A DNA stretch of 64,000 nt from Rufibacter immobilis (GTDB taxonomy: Bacteria; Bacteroidota; Bacteroidia; Cytophagales; Hymenobacteraceae), in contig NZ_RJJE01000017.1 of the NCBI RefSeq assembly GCF_003721565.1, positions 434,001-498,000 on the forward strand. Reading direction: 5' to 3'. Position numbers and translations under genes: made by a program. Shown in pieces: positions 33,336 through 42,468 of this stretch (positions within the stretch are counted from its first letter, which is position 1; the number at the start of each line of letters is the position of its first letter). The notes beneath the pieces were generated by a model. It did no database searches. It had not been told where the DNA came from and was given only the letters and a program-made list of their open reading frames with translations.

Positions 33336-36327
33336 ACCATTTCAGAAGTTTTCCAGTGATAGCGCCTTTCTCACTGTAAAGCCTCAGAATATAGGTGCCG
33401 GTGGCATAATGGCCTATCTCCAATTCTAAACTTGCGGTATCCATATTGATAGGAATGCTTTGTAGCACACTTCCGTGCAGGTTCAATAGCTCAGCGCGAT
33501 TGTATTTTCCTGCCTTGAAGCGTGCCCTTACCTTGTCCTTCTCACTGGCTGGATTAGGGAAGAGAGTAAGACGGTCTTCGTCCTGAGAAAAATAAACCGC
33601 TCTGACGTTGAACTGCTCCTGGCTTCCGTCTATGTCTTCCTGCCCCAGCCTATAGTAGTTAGTCCCAAGGGCAGGTGCCTCATCCCAGAAAGTGTAATCT
33701 TGCCGGATGGAAGAAAACCCTGCTGCTGGTATTCTGGCTATCTCTGTGAAGTGATGGATATTGGTGGCACGATATACTATAAACTCCTTGCTGTTCTGCT
33801 CAGAAGCGGTCTGCCAGGTAAGTTTTGTCTGATTCCCCTGGAGCTTTGCCGTAAAATGAATTAAGGTTACCGGAAGCGGGTTATTATTCTGCCACTCATA
33901 GGCACCCATGTCCACGGTGCCGTTAAGGAGGCGTTGATTGCCTGCCAGATCAGTGGTTAGGCCTTTGGGCAGGTGTTCATTAGAGCCTGCGTTTAGTACG
34001 GGGCTGCCAACGATAGGTACAAAATTGTTGTTAACAGGATCGGTGAACAGGGGGTCTTGGGCCAGTAAATTTCCTCCCAGATCTTGGCTTCCAGACGGTA
34101 ATGTTGCATCCTGCACTAAGCTGTGAGCAATGTTGAATTGCCCGCTGCCGTCACAGTGAATGCCTTTGCCCGTGTTGCCATAGACAATGCTATTGAACAG
34201 GGTGATGCTGTTATTGAGGAAGTTGAGCGTGCCCTTGGCGGTGTTAGCAGTTGTGTTACCGTAGAAAGTGCTGTTGATGATTACCGGGTGGCCTGTATCT
34301 GCTGTGAGCGCCCCACCGTTTGAGGAGGCATAGTTACCATAAAAGAGGCAGTTGACCAACTGCGGGTTAGCATAGCTGTCATAGTTGAACCAGCCGGCAC
34401 CAATGCCATTGCCTCCATTGCCAATGGCTTTGTTGGCGGTGAAAATACAGTTACGCACAATTGGGCTGGCTGTGTTATAAACGCCAGCCCCGGTACGTTC
34501 AATCACCGTACTGGGGCCGCTGGCGTAGCCGTCTCGGATGGTGAAGCCGTCAAGCTCAACATTAGAAGAAATATGAAGCACAGTAAAGCTGTTGTCGGTC
34601 TCTAAGTCAGGATTGCCAATGTTGCCGCTCAGCACGGTGGGGTTCGAGACAGGGTCGCGCAGGCCGGTAACTGCATCATAGCCGCCCATGATCTTAATGG
34701 CTTTATTCAAAAGGAAGGCCTGTGTACGGGTAGTGCCACTCTGGGTTTGTGTAGGGTAATATGTGCCCTTAGCCACCAATACTTCGCCTCCTGTATTAGA
34801 GATGTTGATCATGGCCTGTAGGTCGCCAGAGGCGCTTTCCCAGGAGATGCCCTCGCCCGTGCCGCCCGCCTTCACATAGCGGGGACCGTTGTAGGGGAGG
34901 GTAGTGAAGGGAGCTGACACCAGCCACGCTCCTGGGTTGGTGTTGGAACAGAGGCCACGTACCCACAGATAGTAAGTGGTGCTGGGGGAAAGACCAGTGA
35001 GAGTAGCTGTTGTGTTCTCTGTATAGGTGAGTGTGCTTACCGCCGGCGGAAGTGCAGATGAGGTACTGAGGCCATATTGGTAACCGTTTGCCACTCCTTC
35101 CGCAGGGGCCAGCCAGAGAGCCTCTGCACCCGAAATGGTAATGCTCTGGGGCAATATGGTTAAAGATTGAGGAAGAACCTGGCAGCTCGTTTCCTGGTTT
35201 TCATATGCTCCCATGTCCACTGCGGCGTAGGCGGTGCGGGGGTTACCGGCTAAGTCAGTGATTAGGCCCTGGGGCAAATACGTGTCGTTGCCTGCGTCCA
35301 CGGCTGGGCTGTTTGAGAGCAGTGAGTAATCTCCGGCTGTGCTCAAGCCTGGCGAAATAGCATTCCTGAAGAGCGGATTTGAGGAGCCACTGATATTGCC
35401 ATTCTCGGTATCCGTTCTGCCTTGTATTAAGCTATGCGATATCACTAAGGTGGGGGCATAGCTAATACTAATATACAAGCCGCTTTCGTTAGCATAATAG
35501 ACGCTGCTGTTGCCATGGATAACGGTATTGTAGACGGTAAGCTTGCCTCCAGATTGATAGATACCTCCTCCCTCATAAGTGGCTTTGTTCCCCGCAATGG
35601 TGGTGTTGATCAAGATAGGGTTGGAATCATTGGAATAAATCCCCCCGCCGCCGCTGGTAGAAAGGTTACCGCTTATGAGTACATTGATTAGCTTAGGCGA
35701 TGCTAGAGTTAATTCAAGTCCTGCTCCTGAGCTTGCCTCATTGCCTGAGATGGTGACGTTGGTTAGGGTAGAGTTAGAACCAAGAAGTGCAATGCCCCCG
35801 CCCAGCCCATTTGACTTGTTACCTTTAATGATGAGGTTGGCAAGGGTAGGTGAAACGTTGTAATTATAAACCCCAGCCCCTCTTTCTGATTTCCCCCCTG
35901 TAATGGTGAAGCCGTCCAGCACGGCCTGGGAGGAAAGACCGTTTCTGTCATTTTGTATTACCCTGTAGCCAATTCCTTTTAAAACAGTAAGGTTTTCTCT
36001 ATGATTTCTTTCTGTCAGATGTTGTTCATTGCCGTTGAACCCACCGTAGATCTTCACACCTTCTTTCATATAGAAGAAACCACTCCCTGGCTGATATTCC
36101 CCGGCGGCCACCCAGACCTGGTCACCGGCCGCGGAGGCGTTAATCATGTTCTGCAGCGCACCTGAGGCATTCTGCCAAGAACTGCCATTGCCCGTACCTC
36201 CAGCCTTCACATACCGGATAGTCTGTGCCGAACTTTGTTCTGCCAGTAGAAGTAAAAAGGCAAAGATGAATAGGCATTGCAGAAAGTTGGCTGTGCGGAA
36301 ATGGGTGGGAGGTAGTTTTTGTCGCAT
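33334..36327 (-). CDS. Secreted double right-handed beta-helix protein with Fn3 and T9SS domain
   Basis: 997 residues. Signal peptide about 1-34. RYVKAGGTGNGSSWQNASG opens the first parallel beta-helix (about 36-375) of the choice-of-anchor Q type, with repeats such as NVTISGN and NTTIAGN. A fibronectin type III-like domain lies at about 385-480. A second copy of the helix opener (RYVKAGGTGEGISWESASG) begins near 483 and runs to about 820. The C-terminus (LFPNPASEKD onwards) is a type IX sorting domain. No lyase catalytic residues are identified; it could bind or degrade a polysaccharide. Confidence 0.88.
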   Translation of the reverse strand: MRQKLPPTHFRTANFLQCLFIFAFLLLLAEQSSAQTIRYVKAGGTGNGSSWQNASGALQNMINASAAGDQVWVAAGEYQPGSGFFYMKEGVKIYGGFNGNEQHLTERNHRENLTVLKGIGYRVIQNDRNGLSSQAVLDGFTITGGKSERGAGVYNYNVSPTLANLIIKGNKSNGLGGGIALLGSNSTLTNVTISGNEASSGAGLELTLASPKLINVLISGNLSTSGGGGIYSNDSNPILINTTIAGNKATYEGGGIYQSGGKLTVYNTVIHGNSSVYYANESGLYISISYAPTLVISHSLIQGRTDTENGNISGSSNPLFRNAISPGLSTAGDYSLLSNSPAVDAGNDTYLPQGLITDLAGNPRTAYAAVDMGAYENQETSCQVLPQSLTILPQSITISGAEALWLAPAEGVANGYQYGLSTSSALPPAVSTLTYTENTTATLTGLSPSTTYYLWVRGLCSNTNPGAWLVSAPFTTLPYNGPRYVKAGGTGEGISWESASGDLQAMINISNTGGEVLVAKGTYYPTQTQSGTTRTQAFLLNKAIKIMGGYDAVTGLRDPVSNPTVLSGNIGNPDLETDNSFTVLHISSNVELDGFTIRDGYASGPSTVIERTGAGVYNTASPIVRNCIFTANKAIGNGGNGIGAGWFNYDSYANPQLVNCLFYGNYASSNGGALTADTGHPVIINSTFYGNTTANTAKGTLNFLNNSITLFNSIVYGNTGKGIHCDGSGQFNIAHSLVQDATLPSGSQDLGGNLLAQDPLFTDPVNNNFVPIVGSPVLNAGSNEHLPKGLTTDLAGNQRLLNGTVDMGAYEWQNNNPLPVTLIHFTAKLQGNQTKLTWQTASEQNSKEFIVYRATNIHHFTEIARIPAAGFSSIRQDYTFWDEAPALGTNYYRLGQEDIDGSQEQFNVRAVYFSQDEDRLTLFPNPASEKDKVRARFKAGKYNRAELLNLHGSVLQSIPINMDTASLELEIGHYATGTYILRLYSEKGAITGKLLKW

Positions 36328-36812
36328 GATTCAATGTAAAGACCGTAATAAGTCGGGTGTATTGTAAATAGAGTAATGGTATCCTGTATGGCAAAAATGA
36401 TAGGACGTAGGCCCCTGCGTACTTGCTGGCCAAAGCTGATTCTTGCACCTATTGATGCTAGACTTGTATTAAGGCGATTGTTTTGGTGCAAAACTAGCCC
36501 TCTATGGTTTGCGGCAAGAACAATGCCTACGCTTATTTGTCTCCGTTTTTAAAACGAGACAAAGTTTATATGTCAATATCTGTAGAGAAAGCTGCCATTG
36601 CGGTCTCAGCCGTTGGCTTAATTGGGGAAAGCGTAAAGTGAAAGAAATCGCAGAAGTTAACCTGGGCTTTTGCACCTGGTTATCGGCTGTATTGGCTAAT
36701 ACAGCCGATAACCAGGTAGCGCACCTAAAAGAGAATGAACATACTTGTAAATACAAGACCAACCATTTTATTTAGTTTAACCATAATTTTAGAATCAATT
36801 TATCCTCATGTT
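36328..36812. other. Intergenic region with strong inverted repeat
   Basis: Divergent region between the beta-helix gene and the outer-membrane barrel gene. No gene is supported. It holds a smaller bulged hairpin at 36537-36563 and the 20-bp inverted repeat at 36674-36717. Confidence 0.5.
36674..36717. repeat. 20-bp perfect inverted repeat
   Basis: ACCTGGTTATCGGCTGTATT at 36674-36693 is complementary to 36698-36717, loop GGCT. There is no T run, and it does not match the palindrome family. It lies about 95 bp before the barrel start. Confidence 0.9.
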
Positions 36813-37409
36813 ATGAAAAAGATTGTTTTTGTATTGTCCTTGCTGCTCACCACGGGGCTGGCCGCGCAGGCGCAAATCTTCACCCTCGGGATTAAAGGGG
36901 GGATCAGTTCCTCCAGCGTAGACCTGAAAAACCCCAAGGGGAATTTTACCCAGTTCAAAGACGATGACAACATCACGGGCTTCCATGCCGGGGTGTTCAC
37001 GCGCTTCAACATTCTTGGGTTCATGCTGCAACCGGAGGCGGTGCTGTCTTCCTCGGGCGGTAAATTCAACCGGCCCGATGATTTAGGCAACACCACCATT
37101 GAGGAAATAGGGTTCACCAACCTGGATGTGCCTATTCTGGTGGGGTATAAATTATCCTTCCTGCGGGCTTACGCGGGGCCAGTGGCCTCTGTGCTCATTG
37201 ACAGCGATTCTGACCTAGACGAGGTGAAAGAGTCCCTGAACTCCGCCGACTGGGGGTACCAGGTGGGCGCCGGGGTAGACATCTCCCGTTTCACCGCCGA
37301 TGTGCGTTATGAGCGCCTGAAACGTTCCTACACCAACGCAGACAACAGCGTAGACTTCAGAAACAAACAGGTGATCCTGAGCATCGGCTATAAGCTCATC
37401 GGTAACTAA
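36813..37409 (+). CDS. PorT-like outer-membrane beta-barrel protein
   Basis: 198 residues from the ATG at 36813. The longer frame to 36735 precedes the signal peptide with 26 irrelevant residues. Signal peptide 1-20 (MKKIVFVLSLLLTTGLAAQA). The rest is strand-rich (FTLGIKGGISSSS, GFHAGVFTRFNILGFMLQPE, QVILSIGYKLIGN), the small outer-membrane barrel type common in Bacteroidota. Function beyond the fold is unknown. Confidence 0.85.
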   Translation: MKKIVFVLSLLLTTGLAAQAQIFTLGIKGGISSSSVDLKNPKGNFTQFKDDDNITGFHAGVFTRFNILGFMLQPEAVLSSSGGKFNRPDDLGNTTIEEIGFTNLDVPILVGYKLSFLRAYAGPVASVLIDSDSDLDEVKESLNSADWGYQVGAGVDISRFTADVRYERLKRSYTNADNSVDFRNKQVILSIGYKLIGN

Positions 37410-37433
37410 GGACCGCTTTTTGTTTGATAGCAG

Positions 37434-37491
37434 GATCGCCCTGCGTTTAGGGGCCGTTTTCCCAAAAACGGCCCCTAAACGCAGGGCGATC
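37434..37491. repeat. Palindromic repeat copy 8
   Basis: About 27-bp arms with copy-specific ends GATCGCCCTG. GGGGCCG replaces GGGGCTG in both arms. Between convergent genes. Confidence 0.95.
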
Positions 37492-37541
37492 TCTTTAGAG
37501 ATTCTACCAGTTACCTATTACGGTAAGTGGCGGGCTAAACC

Positions 37542-38066
37542 CTAGTTTACTTTTGCCAGATACGCAGCCAGTTGGTCCATGGTGCCGCTAAAAGCCTGAT
37601 GCATGGAAGTATGCCCCTGCGCATAGGTCTGCCGTTCTTCCTGGGTGGCGTTGAGGGGCCGGCCCCTGAGGGTGAGGGTGGTTTGGCCGTCTGGCTCAGT
37701 AAGGGTAAGGAAGTTGAGCATTTCCAGCGGCCAGGTGGCGCTGAAGGGCGCGCGGGTAATATTGCCGTCCTCGTCTGCAAAGGTGTTCACATACACCAAT
37801 TGCTCTGGGGAATTGATTTCGCGGTACACAAACTTGCCCCACATCTTGGGCCCACTGCCCATCCGAATACTGTAGTGGAGGGCGCCGCCCGGTTGCAGGT
37901 TGAATTCAGAGATGCCTAACGTGTAGCCTTTGGGGCCATACCACTGCTTCAGGCTGTCTTCCTGGGTCCAGGCCTTGAACACCTGTTCGCGGGGAGCGTC
38001 AAAAACGCGGGTAATCACGAAGTCTTGTTCTTCGGCGGTGGCGGGAGCGTGGGTTTGATTTTCCAT
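37542..38066 (-). CDS. SRPBCC/AHSA1 domain protein
   Basis: 174 residues. AHSA1-type START fold: FVITRVFDAPREQVFKAWTQ at the N-terminus, KQWYGPKGYT, LQPGGALHYS and a C-terminal amphipathic helix (MHQAFSGTMDQLAAYL). These proteins bind small hydrophobic ligands or act as Hsp90-activator-like folds; in bacteria the ligand is usually unknown. A second, distinct member lies upstream at 38348 in the same direction, with palindrome copy 9 between them. Confidence 0.9.
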   Translation of the reverse strand: MENQTHAPATAEEQDFVITRVFDAPREQVFKAWTQEDSLKQWYGPKGYTLGISEFNLQPGGALHYSIRMGSGPKMWGKFVYREINSPEQLVYVNTFADEDGNITRAPFSATWPLEMLNFLTLTEPDGQTTLTLRGRPLNATQEERQTYAQGHTSMHQAFSGTMDQLAAYLAKVN

Positions 38067-38133
38067 GGTATTGTCTTTAAGTGAAGGTGACTACTGTAGG
38101 GAGAATTTGCTCACCGGCAGGGAGCCGAGGTAT

Positions 38134-38179
38134 TTTCCGTTTAGGGGCTGTTTTTCCAAAAACAGCCCCTAAACGGAAA
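38134..38179. repeat. Palindromic repeat copy 9
   Basis: Perfect 22-bp arms TTTCCGTTTAGGGGCTG... with loop CC. Between tandem minus-strand SRPBCC genes. Confidence 0.95.
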
Positions 38180-38347
38180 GGGGAAGCGACTGAATCTTTG
38201 GTTTAATTTCAGAAATTCAGAGGGAGATTCCAAGGGAACAGACGTTTATCTTCAGGGCCACTTGCACGTGCCTTAGGACTTAAATCTGTGCTGCACATGG
38301 GTAGCCGCTATCAGAACTGGTGCTGTCTAAGTTGCAGCCCCGCTAGA

Positions 38348-38800
38348 TTAAGATGCTTCCGCCAATTCTTTGATTTTGAGCAGGGCTTTGTCCCACATGG
38401 CAGACATTTCCTCAAAATAGGCCGGTGACAGATCGGCTTCAATAGAGAGTTGGGTACCGCTGTGGGTGGGAGTGAGGTAGTAGCCTTCGCGTCCGCCTTT
38501 CATGGCTTGGGCTTCTTCGCTTTCCAGGTCTTCGCGTCCGTTCGCAATCAGGCCTTCGTAAAGGAGGGTGAGCTCTTCCTGGGGTTTGTGGGTGACTACC
38601 GTACTGAGCATGCCATTGTTGCTAGGGTCCAGGAACAGCGCTTTGCTGCCCTCGGCCCAGGTGGTTTCAACATAGATTCCTTCGCAGAAGGCAGTGTACC
38701 AGAGGCGGGTGTAGCGGTCTTGCAGCAGTACATCCCATACTTTTTCTTTGGGGGCCTGAATGGCCAGCGACTTTTGGATGGTGAGGTTTTCGGTTTCCAT
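38348..38800 (-). CDS. SRPBCC/AHSA1 domain protein, second copy
   Basis: 150 residues. Starts IQKSLAIQAPKEKVWDVLLQ, the characteristic first strand and helix of the AHSA1 fold, and ends with a long helix (EEMSAMWDKALLKIKELAEA). Low similarity to the neighbour at 37542, so this is not a recent duplication. Ligand unknown. Divergent from the GlxA-type regulator. Confidence 0.88.
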   Translation of the reverse strand: METENLTIQKSLAIQAPKEKVWDVLLQDRYTRLWYTAFCEGIYVETTWAEGSKALFLDPSNNGMLSTVVTHKPQEELTLLYEGLIANGREDLESEEAQAMKGGREGYYLTPTHSGTQLSIEADLSPAYFEEMSAMWDKALLKIKELAEAS

Positions 38801-38867
38801 GGCTATTTTTTTTAGTGATGAAATAATTTGAAGACTGGGTGCTGTGCTTTATGCGCCGCGGTGGCTG

Positions 38868-38904
38868 CTTTGGCCCTGTTTTCAGAAAAAGAGCCCCTAA
38901 ACAG
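38868..38904. repeat. Palindromic repeat copy 10 (degenerate)
   Basis: GAGCCCCTAAACA arm intact; the other arm is altered (TTTGGCCCTG). This is the only copy lying between divergent gene starts. Confidence 0.6.
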
Positions 38905-39027
38905 ACATTAGCCGCCGGAGGTGTTTCTCTATGTTTCAAATTTACAGCCATTTACCTTGGAAAGAGGCGGACGATTGCGGCAAATGCAGGGGTTGTTTGC
39001 GTCAGGAATCCTTGTTAGATTTAATCT

Positions 39028-40020
39028 ATGAAGCACATCTCACTACTTATTCCGGAGGGCGACGTTAGTTTCAGCAACCTTGAGGCTACCTACAAGATGT
39101 TCACCAAAGTGAACGAGGCGCTGCAACGCACCGGGCAGGAACCGCTGTTCCAGGTGCAACTGGTGGGGCTTACCCAAGACGCAAGAATCACGAACGGCCT
39201 GTTCAGCATACAGCCCGAACGGGTGGTGCGGGAGGTCTCCAAAACCAATGTAATTATTATCCCGGCCGTGCACGGCGACATGCCGCAGGTCATTGCCGCC
39301 AACCGTGATTTTGGGCCTTGGATAGTGCACCAGCACCGGCAGGGGGCCGATGTGGTGTCTTTGTGCATTGGAGCGTTTATTCTGGCCTCTACCGGCCTGC
39401 TCAGTGGCCGCAGCTGCACCACCCACTGGCTAGCCGCCGATGAGTTCAGGAAGATGTTCCCAGACGTGCACCTGCTGCCCTACAAGATCATCACCGATGA
39501 AGGCGGCATCTACACCAGCGGTGGAGCTTACTCGTCTCTCAACCTGATTCTGTACCTGGTGGAGAAGTACGCTGGCAGAAACATGGCCATTCGGGCTTCC
39601 AAGATCTTTGAAATTGACATTGACCGCCACAGCCAGTCGCCGTTCATTATTTTCCAGGGGCAGAAAGAACACCATGATGAGGCCATCAAAAAGGTGCAGG
39701 AGTACATTGAGCAGAATTTCCAACACAAGATGACGGTGGAGGAACTCGCCGAAATGGCTTTCCTGAGCCGCCGTAACTTTGAGCGCCGGTTCAAGAAAGC
39801 CACTTCCAATACAGTGATGGAGTACCTGCAACGGGTAAAAGTGGAAGCCGCCAAACTGAGCCTGGAAACCTCACAAGACAATGTGAACGAGGTGATGTAC
39901 TCTGTGGGCTACTCAGATACCAAGGCCTTTAGAGCCACTTTTAAGAAAATAACCGGCATATCGCCGCTGGAATACCGCAATAAATACCACAAGGCAGTGG
40001 CAGAACCCATTATGCGGTAA
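39028..40020 (+). CDS. GlxA-family transcriptional regulator (DJ-1/PfpI plus AraC HTH)
   Basis: 330 residues. N-terminal DJ-1/PfpI-like domain (about 1-190) with the elbow motif VSLCIGAFILAS and RSCTTHW. C-terminal AraC/XylS domain of two HTHs (VEELAEMAFLSRRNFERRF, VNEVMYSVGYSDTKAFRATFKK). Such proteins sense small molecules or amidase-type ligands and activate neighbouring catabolic genes. The target is not visible; the divergent SRPBCC genes are candidates. Confidence 0.92.
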   Translation: MKHISLLIPEGDVSFSNLEATYKMFTKVNEALQRTGQEPLFQVQLVGLTQDARITNGLFSIQPERVVREVSKTNVIIIPAVHGDMPQVIAANRDFGPWIVHQHRQGADVVSLCIGAFILASTGLLSGRSCTTHWLAADEFRKMFPDVHLLPYKIITDEGGIYTSGGAYSSLNLILYLVEKYAGRNMAIRASKIFEIDIDRHSQSPFIIFQGQKEHHDEAIKKVQEYIEQNFQHKMTVEELAEMAFLSRRNFERRFKKATSNTVMEYLQRVKVEAAKLSLETSQDNVNEVMYSVGYSDTKAFRATFKKITGISPLEYRNKYHKAVAEPIMR

Positions 40021-40048
40021 AACACGCAGCACCTCCAACACTTTGTTC

Positions 40049-40095
40049 TAAAAGCAGGAAGGGCTTACTTATGTGGCAAGCCCTTCCTGCTTTTA
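40049..40095. terminator. Bidirectional rho-independent terminator
   Basis: 18-bp stem TAAAAGCAGGAAGGGCTT at 40049-40066 with 40078-40095, A4/T4 ends. It lies between the convergent GlxA-type and VOC genes. Confidence 0.88.
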
Positions 40096-40112
40096 GAGGT
40101 AGTTATAATGGA

Positions 40113-40520
40113 TTACGCTTGCTGAACGGCGCTGGGGTCCATGTACATAACTTCCCAGTGGTGGCCGTCCAGATCATAGAAGGTGCGGCCGTACATCCAG
40201 CCGTGGTCCTGCGGCGGGGCAGGCGAGGTACCCCCGGCAGCCAAGGCTTTATCCAGCAGGGCATCCACTTCCTCCCGACTTTCGGCAGACAGGGCAATCA
40301 TGGCCTCCACGTGGGTGGCCGCATCGCAGATTTGTTTCTTGGTGAAGGTCTGGAAAAACTTTTCCACCAGCAGCATCACGTAAATGTCTTCACTGATGAC
40401 CATGCAGGTGGCGTTTTCATCCGTGAACTGAGGGTTGAACTGGTAGCCCATCTGGGTAAAGAACGCAATGGATTTATTGAGGTCTTTAACGGGCAGGTTT
40501 ACGAAAATTTTAGTAGCCAT
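40113..40520 (-). CDS. VOC-family (glyoxalase-like) protein
   Basis: 135 residues. Paired beta-alpha-beta-beta-beta units: IFVNLPVKDLNKSIAFFTQMGYQFNPQFTDENATCMVIS, then MYGRTFYDLDGHHWEVMYMDP. The latter ends in the His-containing box (DLDGHHWEV) typical of the family. These act as dioxygenases, glyoxalases or resistance proteins; this subgroup (PhnB-like in Bacteroidota) has no fixed substrate. Confidence 0.9.
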   Translation of the reverse strand: MATKIFVNLPVKDLNKSIAFFTQMGYQFNPQFTDENATCMVISEDIYVMLLVEKFFQTFTKKQICDAATHVEAMIALSAESREEVDALLDKALAAGGTSPAPPQDHGWMYGRTFYDLDGHHWEVMYMDPSAVQQA

Positions 40521-40822
40521 GGCCTTTTCTGGTTAAATAGTGATAAGGCAAAAGTACAGACTTGATACCCAGCGGAGGCGGTGCAATTCTGCCAAAATCA
40601 GGGGTGCTTTGCGGCAAGTGAGGTAGTAGTAAATTGAGGTAAGAGGACGGTGTCATAGCGTTAGATGACCACTGCTTCTTTGCGGCTGGCACTATTTTTT
40701 GTTCTGGTAAGACTGAGATTTCACCTTAGTTAATTTAAAAATAGGGTGAAGTTTACACTTCGTCTCCAAAACAAGACCTCATTAGAGATTGTTTGTTTGC
40801 TTCATGTTTTTACTATTTATAA
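40521..40822. other. Intergenic gap
   Basis: No gene or strong structure is seen. Base composition becomes clearly AT-rich here, marking the left edge of the 40.8-45.4 kb block. Confidence 0.4.
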
Positions 40823-41560
40823 CTACCAGGGTATTTCACCCGTTTCAGGATTGCTTTCTTCGCTAAAGAATTGGCCAGATGGCCCATCTTGGTTAATTAA
40901 GGCGTATTTAACAATGCGCTTCCCTGCTTCTTCCACTTCGCCTCCCAGATAATTAGTGAAATCTGTTTTGGTATATCCAGGGCAAACCGCATTAACCTTG
41001 AAAGCTGTATCACGCAGTTCGTAAGCCAAGTGAACCGTATACATATTCATAGCCGCTTTGGAAGCAGCATAAACCGCATATTTTGCGTAATGATAGGCTG
41101 GCCAGTTAGGATTGCTTTGCAGGGAAAGAGAGCCCACACTGGTACTCACGTTCACAATTCTTGGTTCCGGCGATTTGCGCAATAGATCCATAAAAGCTTG
41201 AGTCACATTTATAACGCCATATAAATTGACCTCAAACACTTCTTTATAATGGTCTGTGGTTGTTTCAAGTGCATTTTGCGGAACAATGCCACTAATACCG
41301 GCATTGTTAATCAGCACATCTAAATGCCCCTGCTCTTTTTCAATAATATTCTTAGCAGTTAAAATGGTGTCGGGTTTAGTTACGTCTAGTTCAATCGCCT
41401 GCACGTTTGAAAAGCCATCATTCAATAATTTATTTATAATTGCTTTTCCTTTCTCAAGATCACGGCTTCCTACATAGACAAACAGGCCTTGTTTTAAAAG
41501 TTGCTTTGCTGTTTCCAAGCCAATGCCTTTGTTGGCTCCGGTAATTAATGCTGATTTCAT
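40823..41560 (-). CDS. SDR-family oxidoreductase
   Basis: 245 residues. Classical SDR: cofactor loop TGANKGIG at 7-14, NNAG near 90, catalytic Ser in VNVSTSVGS and YxxxK as YAASK, then PGYTKTD. It uses NAD(P)H; Arg in GSRDLEKG after the second strand suggests NADP preference. Substrate unknown. It lies upstream, in the same direction, of nothing obvious; the Crp/Fnr-like regulator is the next gene on the minus strand. Confidence 0.9.
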   Translation of the reverse strand: MKSALITGANKGIGLETAKQLLKQGLFVYVGSRDLEKGKAIINKLLNDGFSNVQAIELDVTKPDTILTAKNIIEKEQGHLDVLINNAGISGIVPQNALETTTDHYKEVFEVNLYGVINVTQAFMDLLRKSPEPRIVNVSTSVGSLSLQSNPNWPAYHYAKYAVYAASKAAMNMYTVHLAYELRDTAFKVNAVCPGYTKTDFTNYLGGEVEEAGKRIVKYALINQDGPSGQFFSEESNPETGEIPW

Positions 41561-41637
41561 TTTTTCATTTTTTATGATGACTAAGCAAAAGTGCCACGTT
41601 CAAAAATGAAATCATTTACCAATTGATAAAAAGACGT

Positions 41638-42204
41638 TTAGCGAATATTGTTTCTTATTCTACTCAAGGATTGTTGCGTAACCCCCAGATATGATGCAAC
41701 GTGAGCCAACAGAACACGATTAGAGAGCGATGGGTAATTCTCTAAAAATGCTAGATAACGGGTAGTGGCATCCTGCGAAACGACTGGTCCCTTTCTGGAT
41801 TTTTGGTACATACAACTTTGAACCATCTTGTTTTTTATAGCATCCCAACCCACAATGGTATGGGAAAGCTCTTCCCAGTTTTGTTTAGAAAAAACAATGA
41901 GTTTGCAATCAGTACAGGCCTGTAAGTATTCAGAAGAGGAAGTGTTTGCCTCAAAATTAACATAATCAACTACTAAGCTGTTCTCACTAACAAAGCAACG
42001 TGTAATTTCCTCTCCTTTGTTGTTGTAATAGCAGCCCCGGATTACCCCTTCTATAATGAAACCAACTTGTGAGGGAGTTTTACCTGCTTCAGAAAAGTAG
42101 GAATCTTTATGAAGTTGTATTTCTGTCGCCTTTTTCTGGATCAGATTAATTTGTTGTCCGTTCAGGTTGCCAAACTGCAAAATGTATTCAATTAATTCTT
42201 TCAT
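41638..42204 (-). CDS. Crp/Fnr-family transcriptional regulator
   Basis: 188 residues. N-terminal cNMP-binding jelly roll (about 15-115, FIIEGVIRGCYYNNKGEEI) and a C-terminal HTH (LLAHVASYLGVTQQSLSRIR). This short Bacteroidetes form lacks the usual cAMP phosphate-binding box, so the effector is unclear. The stop is 77 bp from the SDR start, and both lie on the minus strand, so it may control or share a transcript with that SDR. Confidence 0.88.
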   Translation of the reverse strand: MKELIEYILQFGNLNGQQINLIQKKATEIQLHKDSYFSEAGKTPSQVGFIIEGVIRGCYYNNKGEEITRCFVSENSLVVDYVNFEANTSSSEYLQACTDCKLIVFSKQNWEELSHTIVGWDAIKNKMVQSCMYQKSRKGPVVSQDATTRYLAFLENYPSLSNRVLLAHVASYLGVTQQSLSRIRNNIR

Positions 42205-42468
42205 AGATGAAAGGTAGGCAAGATAAAATTTAATGCGTTTACCATTAGGTAAAAAGTGACCGGTTCAATGACTGCTAACTAATACAAGCTTGAGGCGTGC
42301 GAACAATACTAAAGTAGCGACAACACAGGTTCCACAATAAATTAAATACAAAATTCTTAGTGGACTCATATTTTTTATGTAATACGCTTATCGGTTTGAC
42401 TAAAAGCGTTTCAATGGTTTTTAGGTGTTGTTGCGCGGCGTAATTCTCTAAGAAGTTATCTGCAGTGA

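Noticed and set aside
33164-33379. 71-aa plus-strand frame
   Set aside because: One frame of the broken AraC remnant running into the next terminator.
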